The translations under genes and the position numbers were made by a program. The notes beneath the pieces are model-generated. The model worked only from the letters and a program-made list of their open reading frames with translations, was not told the DNA's origin and made no database searches. Shown here piece after piece: positions 57,903-64,000 of a stretch of 64,000 bases of DNA (positions within the stretch are counted from its first letter, which is position 1; each line of letters opens with the position of its first letter). Source of the DNA: Sedimenticola thiotaurini (GTDB lineage Bacteria > Pseudomonadota > Gammaproteobacteria > Chromatiales > Chromatiaceae); NCBI RefSeq assembly GCF_001007875.1, contig NZ_CP011412.1, forward strand, positions 434,001-498,000. Reading direction: 5' to 3'.

Positions 57903-59105
57903 ATGAAGTATGACATCGTAATTATTGGTGCTGGACCGGCCGGGCTCAGTTTTGCCCGTTCTCTGGCGGAGACTGATCTGCGTGTACTGGTCGTGGAGCG
58001 ATCGGGAATGGCTGACCTTCAGGCCCCGGCCATGGATGGGCGGGAGATAGCGCTGACCCATTTGTCAAAAAAGATCCTCACGGAGATGGGGGCGTTTGCC
58101 CGTATTCCGCAGGATTCCATCGCCCCGATGAAGCAGGCTCGGGTGATAAACGGGGATTCCTCTTACTCTCTCAAATTCGATAGCCGGAAAGAGGGGGTGG
58201 ATGCGTTGGGTTACGTGGTGCCCAATTATCTGATCCGAAAGGCACTCTATGAAGAGGTGACTGACAGGGAAAATATCGAGATTCTTGCCGATACCTCAGT
58301 TCTCGATGTGCAGATTACACCAGCAGTGGCAACGGTTACCCTCTCCAATGGCGATGCTGTTGATGCCTCACTGGTGGTGGCGGCCGACAGCCGTTTTTCC
58401 GACACCCGGCGCCGGGTGGGTATCTCGGCATCCATCCAGGACTTTGGGCGGGTCGCCATCGTCAGTCGACTGGCCCACGAAAAGCCACACCACCGTATCG
58501 CCTATGAATGTTTTCACTATGGTCGGACATTGGCGATGCTGCCGTTGAACGGTAATCTCTCCTCCGCTGTGGTTACCGTCTCATCGGATATTGCCAGTCA
58601 AATACAGGCTATGGATGAAACGACTTTTGCTGCTGATGTGCAGGCGCGGTTTAATAATCGGCTCGGTAATATGGAACTGGTGGGGAAGCGTTACGCCTAT
58701 CCGCTGGTGGCGGTGCATGCCAACAAGTTCGTTAAACCGCGTTTTGCCCTGATTGGTGATGCGGCGGTCGGTATGCATCCGGTGACTGCCCATGGCTTTA
58801 ACCTGGGCCTGCGGGGACAGGACACCCTGTACAGGACGATCAGGCAGGCGCTCTTGCAGGGGCAGGATATCGGTGACCTCAAGGTACTGGAAAAGTATCA
58901 GAGCACACATATGCACGTCACCTGGCCGCTCTATACCGGCACCAATGAGATTGTCAGTCTCTATACCAATGATTCAGTGCCGGCAAAAATCCTGCGTGGA
59001 CTGGTGTTGCGTTTGAGTAATAATTTTCCACCGGTTAAGCAGATGATCAGTAAAAAGCTGACGGAAGTTGGCGGACATGGGGAAGCGGGATTGCCGTTTT
59101 TCTAA
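57903..59105 (+). CDS. UbiM-like FAD monooxygenase (ubiquinone hydroxylase family)
   Basis: A 400-residue aromatic-ring hydroxylase of the UbiH/UbiF/UbiM family. The FAD motif IIGAGPAGLSFARSL is at the N-terminus. DGREIALTHLSK and the GDAAVGMHPVTAHGFNLGL loop are present. The GDAAH of most members reads GDAAV here. The DGREIALTH and GDAAVGMHP features fit UbiM (5-demethoxyubiquinol hydroxylase) better than UbiH/F, but the assignment is tentative. It starts at ATG 57903 after GAGG and converges on the DUF599 gene. Confidence 0.85.
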   Translation: MKYDIVIIGAGPAGLSFARSLAETDLRVLVVERSGMADLQAPAMDGREIALTHLSKKILTEMGAFARIPQDSIAPMKQARVINGDSSYSLKFDSRKEGVDALGYVVPNYLIRKALYEEVTDRENIEILADTSVLDVQITPAVATVTLSNGDAVDASLVVAADSRFSDTRRRVGISASIQDFGRVAIVSRLAHEKPHHRIAYECFHYGRTLAMLPLNGNLSSAVVTVSSDIASQIQAMDETTFAADVQARFNNRLGNMELVGKRYAYPLVAVHANKFVKPRFALIGDAAVGMHPVTAHGFNLGLRGQDTLYRTIRQALLQGQDIGDLKVLEKYQSTHMHVTWPLYTGTNEIVSLYTNDSVPAKILRGLVLRLSNNFPPVKQMISKKLTEVGGHGEAGLPFF

Positions 59106-59827
59106 TCGATGGACTGTTCTGCCCGACTCATGATCAACTCGTTTAGCGTTCTGGACTTGAATTCACGCCGATAGAGTATCCAGACAATAGTCCCGCTCAA
59201 GGCGACAAACAACCAGGGGTTGATGAACCAGCCGAGTACCGCCAGGCTGAAATAGTAGGTCCGTAATCCCAGGTTGAAGTTATTTGCCGCCAGTGAGGCA
59301 ACATGGGCGATTCTGAGGGAGATCGCTTTCCGTTCCCGTTCCGAGACCTGGGCGTCGGCGTTGGGCGCGCCACCCATCATCACCGAGCAGAATCCGTATT
59401 GTCTGAGACTCCAGGTGAACTTGAAGAAGGCGTAGGTAAACAGGCCGATCAGCAGGAGTAGCTTGATCTCCCACTCGCTACGACTGGCATCTGTGGCAAA
59501 AGGCACATCAGCCACCATGTCGATAACCTTGTCCGTTGAGCCCAGCACGGTAACCAGTCCCGCTACAATCAGCATTGTGGATGAGGCAAAAAACGCCACA
59601 CTGCGTTCCAGGTTGGCCAGAGCGGTGGTATCAGATACCCGCACATCCCGTGTCAGCATCTGTTCCATCCATGCCTGGCGGTACTTGTGCATGACACTGG
59701 AGAGGCAATTGGTTGTACGGGCCATGCGTTGCGAGTAGAACATATAGCCGTAGAAACAGAGCGTGAACCAGATAACGGCCACGATGCTCTCCCAATGTGC
59801 TTCGATAAACAGGGTGATTTCGGTCAT
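59102..59827 (-). CDS. DUF599 family membrane protein
   Basis: A 241-residue membrane protein with four hydrophobic segments (about 15-33, 80-100, 125-145, 190-230). The family is widespread in bacteria and eukaryotes but has no established function. Conserved polar stretches include CLSSVMHKYRQAWMEQML and YGFCSVMMGGAPN. It overlaps the end of the UbiM-like gene by four bases, convergent. Confidence 0.8.
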   Translation of the reverse strand: MTEITLFIEAHWESIVAVIWFTLCFYGYMFYSQRMARTTNCLSSVMHKYRQAWMEQMLTRDVRVSDTTALANLERSVAFFASSTMLIVAGLVTVLGSTDKVIDMVADVPFATDASRSEWEIKLLLLIGLFTYAFFKFTWSLRQYGFCSVMMGGAPNADAQVSERERKAISLRIAHVASLAANNFNLGLRTYYFSLAVLGWFINPWLFVALSGTIVWILYRREFKSRTLNELIMSRAEQSID

Positions 59828-59961
59828 GGGCTATTACGGGCTTGGGGTTGCGGGATTAAACCAGCCCCAACTATAGCAAGTCGGGGCGCTTCAGGGCACG
59901 AATTATGGGCAGAGGGGTGCATGGCGCACTGTGGCATCAGGACGCCATGCTTGTCCAATCC

Positions 59962-61770
59962 CTAGTGCCCGCTATAGAGGTCGCTGATAAGCGGTTCGCA
60001 GTGTTCGATAATCAACTTGCGCTTGGTTTTCAATGTGGGAGTCAGATAGCCATTCTCCACACTCCACGCCTCCTCCAGCAGCCTGATCTTACGGACCTGG
60101 GCGTAGCCAGGGAACTCGCGTAACTGGTCATTAATCCGGCGATGGACATGGTCCATTACCCGATGATCCTGCAGGGAGTCGGCATTGTCCGGGTCCAGGT
60201 CCAGCCCCTCTGCGAGGCTTTTCCACTGTTCGCTCTCCAGTACAATCAGGGCAGAGAGGAACGGGCGTCCCTCGCCGATAATCATCACCTGTTCGATCAG
60301 TGCATCCATGGCGATGGCAATCTCCATGTCAGCGGGTGACACCTTTTCGCCATTGGCCAGTACAATGATGTCCTTGATTCGCCCGGTAATATAGACATGC
60401 CCGCTGGCATCAATCTTTGCTACATCCCCGGTATGGAGCCAGCCATCCTTGTCGATTACCCGTTCGGTCTCCTGTGGGTTATTCCAGAAACCGAGCATTA
60501 CCGCGTTGCCTCTTGCCAGGAGTTCCCCGTTCTCGGCGATGGATAACTCAGTCCCGGGCAGGGGACGACCTACGCTTTCCGGTACATTGTCTTCGACGCG
60601 GTTCACCGCCAGCACCGGGCTGGTTTCGGTCAATCCATATCCCTGCAGCACCGGTACGCCTAATGCCAGGAAAGTGCGTGCAACCTCCGGGGGTAATGGC
60701 GCCCCCCCACTGATGGCTGTGCGCAGACGACCACCCAGTTTTTCCGTCACTTTGCTGGCTACCAGTTTATTCAGTAGTGGCCAGAGCAGTAACGAAGGGG
60801 ACCAGTTGCCCCTGCCTTGCTGCCACTCAAAGCGTGTCCAGCCCACATTGACCGCCAGATTGAACAGGTGACGCACAAGGGGGGATTTTCCCTCCAGTCC
60901 TTCCTGAATTTTGGCATAGATCCGTTCATAAATACGTGGAACGCTGATCAGGAAGGTGGGGCGGATGATCTGTAAATCCTCGGCCAACTCCTGAATGGAA
61001 CGTGCGTAGGCCACCGTAATCCCGGCCATCAGGGGAAGATAGTACCCGCCGGTACGCTCCAGCATATGGGATAGTGGCAGGAAGGAGAGCAGGATGTCAT
61101 CGTCCTCTATAGTGGTGGTCTGCAGTGCTTCATAGGTGTTGCTGAGAATATTGTGATGACTCAGCATGACCCCCTTGGGATGCCCGGTAGTGCCTGATGT
61201 ATAGACGATGGAACAGAGACCGTGTGGATCGAGGTTATCCACCACCTGGTACTCTCCTGCCGTATCCGGCAACCACTGCTCAAGATGGCAGATCCGGTCA
61301 TCGTGCTCCATGCCGTCCAGGGAATCCAGGGAGATGATGCGATCAACGGTGGGTAGTTCATCCCTGACCGGGGCGAGATTTTGCCACTGTTCCGGCCCCT
61401 GGATCACCAGCAACTTGATGGCAGCCGCTTCAGCGATATAGGCCACATTGCCGCCGCGATCATTATAAAACAGTGGTACGCTGACCAGGCCCAGGCCCAG
61501 AGCCGCCTGATCAAACATGACCCACTCACGGCGGTTGGGCATCATTATGCCCACCCGATCTCCCGGTTTAAGCCCTTCCTGCAGGAAGGCGGCCTGCCAC
61601 CGAGCGGTCTCGGTGCGCATTTCAGACCAGGTACTGTTTTTCCAGACCTGCTGTTCTGGGTCGTAGTAGCGATAAGCGATGTGATCAGGGGTACGGTGGG
61701 TACGTTCCTTAAACAGTCCTGCCAGTGTGACGGCGTCATCCAGGGAGATAATTTCCTGGTTGGCTTTCAT
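59962..61770 (-). CDS. fadD: Long-chain acyl-CoA ligase (FadD/RpfB-type)
   Basis: Activates fatty acids to acyl-CoA via an acyl-adenylate. It is 602 residues from ATG 61770 (AGAGGAGAG just upstream; the longer upstream reading is unlikely). It has the P-loop VYTSGTTGHPKGVMLSH, the A-domain GYGLTETSPVLAVN and GWLHTGDVAKID, and the catalytic Lys region KDIIVLANGEKVSPAD. Xanthomonas uses a FadD homologue (RpfB) to remove DSF, so this enzyme could play that part with RpfF 23 kb away. An extended -10 TGCTATAAG lies upstream at about 61925-61933 on the - strand. Confidence 0.93.
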   Translation of the reverse strand: MKANQEIISLDDAVTLAGLFKERTHRTPDHIAYRYYDPEQQVWKNSTWSEMRTETARWQAAFLQEGLKPGDRVGIMMPNRREWVMFDQAALGLGLVSVPLFYNDRGGNVAYIAEAAAIKLLVIQGPEQWQNLAPVRDELPTVDRIISLDSLDGMEHDDRICHLEQWLPDTAGEYQVVDNLDPHGLCSIVYTSGTTGHPKGVMLSHHNILSNTYEALQTTTIEDDDILLSFLPLSHMLERTGGYYLPLMAGITVAYARSIQELAEDLQIIRPTFLISVPRIYERIYAKIQEGLEGKSPLVRHLFNLAVNVGWTRFEWQQGRGNWSPSLLLWPLLNKLVASKVTEKLGGRLRTAISGGAPLPPEVARTFLALGVPVLQGYGLTETSPVLAVNRVEDNVPESVGRPLPGTELSIAENGELLARGNAVMLGFWNNPQETERVIDKDGWLHTGDVAKIDASGHVYITGRIKDIIVLANGEKVSPADMEIAIAMDALIEQVMIIGEGRPFLSALIVLESEQWKSLAEGLDLDPDNADSLQDHRVMDHVHRRINDQLREFPGYAQVRKIRLLEEAWSVENGYLTPTLKTKRKLIIEHCEPLISDLYSGH

Positions 61771-61999
61771 AATGCTCTCCTCTCTTGAAACTGCTTGGCA
61801 TCTTCTTGTCAGGCGGAAGGATGCACTCGGTTTCATTGCAACCTGGGTGGTCGTTTTCCCGGTTGTCGTGGCGGGGGGCTTTATCACCTGCATCGCCGGG
61901 CGAATTAACAATCTGATTATTATTCTTATAGCATGTTGCCGGCATAGCCACCGGCTTGTTGTCTAATTATCCGATTTGTTAAACAGTGTGCCTCCTGGA

Positions 62000-62743
62000 T
62001 TAACTGGATTTATCTGGGATTCGGGTGTTTCTGTCTGCGCTTTTGAGTACAGCCGGTGGCGCGCTCAGACCACCTTTCAGAAATGGCAGCAGGTACTGGA
62101 CAATGCCCTGTATATCGGTCGGGTCGCAATAACGACAGGATTCGATCATCTCCAGGGCATCGGTTCCCGCCAGGGTGAATGCCATCGCGCCGATTACAAA
62201 ATGTACCCGCCAGGAGAGCTCTTCCTGGGAGAGGTCCGGAAGCGCTTTGGCCAGGGCGGCCCGATAACGCTTTTTAACCTCGTCGTACATGGGTGGCAGA
62301 AAATCGTGGATATCCGGTCCAGGTTCGGCATGGGGTCTTCCCAGCAACTTGATGAAATTGGTGCCGCCCTGTTTCGGATCCAAGCTGGCCCTGAGTGCCG
62401 GCTCCAAAAAGGCCTGGAGAATATCTTCCAGTGCCAGTGGAGTGTCGCCTGCCTTTCGCTCCAATGAATGGAGCATCTCTATGCGGGAACGATTCATCGG
62501 TTCAACACGACGCCGGAAAACCGCTCGGTAGAGCTGGACCTTTGAGCCGAAGTGGTAATTGATTGCGGCCAGATTGACCTTGGCTTGGGAAGTGATGGTC
62601 CGCATGGATGTGGCGGCGTAACCCTTCTCGGCAAAAATCTGCTCGGCAACGTCCAGAATCCGCTCCTTTGTTTCCGCTGGCGCTTTTAAATGGCAGCCAC
62701 CGATATCATTTGCAACCATCGGGTTGGTACTGGAGAGGGTCAC
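62000..62743 (-). CDS. TetR-family regulator, PsrA-like
   Basis: A 247-residue fatty-acid-responsive repressor. It has an N-terminal TetR HTH (ETKERILDVAEQIFAEKGYA, TSMRTITSQAKVNLAAINY, HFGSK) and a C-terminal ligand domain whose RVHFVIGAMAFTLAGTDAL matches PsrA of Pseudomonas. The start is taken as GTG 62743, with ATG 62719 as the alternative. It lies upstream of fadD in the same direction. Its own promoter is overlapped by a palindrome at 62786-62801, so it probably represses itself. Confidence 0.87.
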   Translation of the reverse strand: MTLSSTNPMVANDIGGCHLKAPAETKERILDVAEQIFAEKGYAATSMRTITSQAKVNLAAINYHFGSKVQLYRAVFRRRVEPMNRSRIEMLHSLERKAGDTPLALEDILQAFLEPALRASLDPKQGGTNFIKLLGRPHAEPGPDIHDFLPPMYDEVKKRYRAALAKALPDLSQEELSWRVHFVIGAMAFTLAGTDALEMIESCRYCDPTDIQGIVQYLLPFLKGGLSAPPAVLKSADRNTRIPDKSS

Positions 62744-62783
62744 TGGATCGGATACCTTTTAATTTCTATTGACTTATTCGTGC

Positions 62784-62812
62784 AGTTAAACGATCGTTTG
62801 ATTTTTTGTCAA
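62784..62812 (-). promoter_or_regulatory. Promoter and palindromic operator of the PsrA-like regulator
   Basis: On the - strand TTGACA (revcomp of 62807-62812), 17-base spacer, TTAACT (revcomp of 62784-62789). The perfect 12-bp palindrome AAACGATCGTTT (62788-62799) covers the spacer and part of the -10, as expected for TetR-type autorepression. Confidence 0.6.
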
Positions 62813-62903
62813 GCCCCTATTTTACGCTAAGCTGGTGTAGTAGGTAAGGATCGTGCTAATTGCTGCATGTGCTATCTGAACCAGCGGGTTCCCGGAGGCT
62901 GCA

Positions 62904-63167
62904 TTGTCAGAAGTTATTGAAACACTGAACTACGACCGGCTGCTTGATGTCAGCGGTCTGATCTGTCCCCTTCCGGTATTGAAAACCAAGGCGGCGCTCT
63001 CCCATATGGCGGTCGGCGAGGTATTGAAGGTGATCGTTACCCATCCGGATTCACGCCAGGAGTTTACGGTCCTTTGTCATTTGCCGGAGTTCGAGTTGCT
63101 GGCGCATCGGGAAGAGGGGGGAAGCTATCTTTACTGGATCAAAAAAACTGCCGGAAAGACGGTTTGA
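62904..63167 (+). CDS. TusA/SirA-family sulfur carrier protein
   Basis: An 87-residue member of the TusA family, starting at TTG 62904 with CGGAGG at 62893-62898. The conserved CPLP motif (Cys21) lies in GLICPLPVLKTKAAL and carries persulfide sulfur. It is a stand-alone member, so its partner is unknown. Sulfur relay to tRNA thiolation or to sulfur oxidation are both possible. Confidence 0.85.
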   Translation: MSEVIETLNYDRLLDVSGLICPLPVLKTKAALSHMAVGEVLKVIVTHPDSRQEFTVLCHLPEFELLAHREEGGSYLYWIKKTAGKTV

Positions 63168-63247
63168 GCCGGCGCGCCGGATGGGCAAATGGGGGTGAAC
63201 TTCCGGTATACTCACCATCCTGTTTTTTATTCTCAGAACGGTCAAGT

Positions 63248-63877
63248 ATGAAATTTACTGTAATCCCAGTCACCCCGTTTGCCCAGAACTGTACGCTGCT
63301 CATCTGTGAAGAGACGGGCCGTGCTGCCGTTGTTGATCCTGGCGGCGATATCGAAACGATCCTGCATGAGGTGGAAGCACAGGGGGTAACCCTGGAGAAG
63401 ATTCTGATTACCCATGCCCATATCGATCACGCCGGTGCGGCGGGTGAGTTGTCCAGGCGGCTTGGAATTCCTATCGAAGGGCCGCACCGGGAAGATAAGT
63501 TCTGGATTGACGGATTGGCTGATCAGGCCAGTATGTTCGGCTTCCCACCCGCTGAGTTATTTGAGCCGACTCGTTGGCTTGATCAAGGCGACCTGGTGCA
63601 GGTTGGCAACCAGCAACTTGAAGTACGGCACTGCCCGGGGCACACGCCCGGACACGTTGTGTTTTATAGTCCGGTTGAGAAGATCGCCCTGGTGGGCGAT
63701 GTCCTGTTTAAGGGGTCGATCGGCCGAACAGACTTTCCAAAGGGTGATCATGACACCCTGTTACGCTCTATCCGCGAACAGCTTTGGAGCATGGGAGATG
63801 ATGTGGAATTTATTCCGGGACATGGACCGGTCTCCACCATTGGCCATGAGCGGGCAACCAACCCGTTCCTGAACTGA
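63248..63877 (+). CDS. gloC: Glyoxalase II-type metallo-hydrolase GloC (YcbL)
   Basis: Hydrolyses S-lactoylglutathione and similar thioesters with two metals. It is 209 residues from ATG 63248, very close to E. coli YcbL. The metal-binding motif is THAHIDHAGAA (His56, His58, Asp60, His61), with further ligands in HCPGHTPGHVVFY and IPGHGPVSTIGHER. A longer frame from 63074 is a reading of the upstream gene and gap. Confidence 0.93.
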   Translation: MKFTVIPVTPFAQNCTLLICEETGRAAVVDPGGDIETILHEVEAQGVTLEKILITHAHIDHAGAAGELSRRLGIPIEGPHREDKFWIDGLADQASMFGFPPAELFEPTRWLDQGDLVQVGNQQLEVRHCPGHTPGHVVFYSPVEKIALVGDVLFKGSIGRTDFPKGDHDTLLRSIREQLWSMGDDVEFIPGHGPVSTIGHERATNPFLN

Positions 63878-63888
63878 GGCGTGGGCCG

Positions 63889-64000
63889 GTGAAACGCAGT
63901 GATCATCTTAAAACGCTCTCCTGGGAGCATCACGACGCCCTGAAGTTTGCACGCAATATCAAAAAAGGCATGAGTAACGGCACTGCGCCGGAGCGGATTG
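63889..64000 (+). CDS. Hemerythrin-domain protein (3' end cut by window)
   Basis: The start of a hemerythrin HHE protein running out of the window. From GTG 63889 (GAGG nine bases upstream) the frame reads MKRSDHLKTLSWEHHDALKF, with the first di-iron histidine cluster in SWEHHDALKFAR. Too little is visible to give its full domain layout. It follows gloC by 11 bases. Confidence 0.75.
   Translation, partial: MKRSDHLKTLSWEHHDALKFARNIKKGMSNGTAPERI

Overview
The window reads as a piece of a gammaproteobacterial chromosome, probably Chromatiales-like. I infer this from the gene order rpsB-tsf-pyrH-frr-uppS-cdsA-dxr-rseP-bamA-skp-lpxD-fabZ-lpxA-lpxB-rnhB-dnaE-accA-tilS and from close family matches to ThrH, YgfZ, HrpB, GloC and a PsrA-like regulator. 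The sequence alone does not name a species. Coding density is high, G+C is moderate to high, and I see no insertion sequence, prophage, CRISPR array, tRNA or rRNA.

Region 1 (1-25439) is housekeeping on the + strand: translation factors, isoprenoid and undecaprenyl-phosphate synthesis, phospholipid CDP-diacylglycerol, outer-membrane assembly, lipid A, DNA polymerase III alpha, acetyl-CoA carboxylase alpha, tRNA-Ile lysidine synthase, release factor 2 (with its programmed +1 frameshift) and lysyl-tRNA synthetase. A two-cNMP-domain/rhodanese protein sits on the - strand between tilS and prfB.

Region 2 (25463-35447) is mixed. It holds an HDOD protein with a strongly structured leader, YgfZ, an RNase II-family exoribonuclease, a three-gene unit built around a Rad50/SbcC-like ATPase with two membrane segments inside its coiled coil, a YbaK deacylase and the helicase HrpB.

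Region 3 (35448-45679) is the most interesting part: a DSF (diffusible signal factor) quorum-sensing locus. It encodes a signal synthase (RpfF), its hybrid sensor kinase (RpfC) and an HD-GYP response regulator (RpfG). Between rpfC and rpfG sit an acyl carrier protein, a ketoacyl-ACP synthase, a cyclopropane-synthase-like methyltransferase and a kinase-less RpfC paralogue with degenerate receivers and an intact HPt histidine. I propose that the inserted genes tailor the acyl chain of the signal and that the paralogue tunes RpfF or the phosphorelay.

Region 4 (45680-64000) is mostly fatty-acid catabolism: ThrH, then a MerR-regulated beta-oxidation operon (thiolase, 3-hydroxyacyl-CoA dehydrogenase/enoyl-CoA hydratase, acyl-CoA dehydrogenase, thioesterase), an enoyl-CoA isomerase-like protein and EtfBA. 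These are followed by a chalcone-isomerase-fold protein, a DUF3581 protein, a UbiM-like hydroxylase, a DUF599 membrane protein, a long-chain acyl-CoA ligase, a PsrA-like TetR regulator, a TusA-family protein, GloC and the start of a hemerythrin protein. Having acyl-CoA synthesis and breakdown beside a fatty-acid signalling locus suggests that signal production and turnover could be linked, as with rpfF and rpfB in Xanthomonas.
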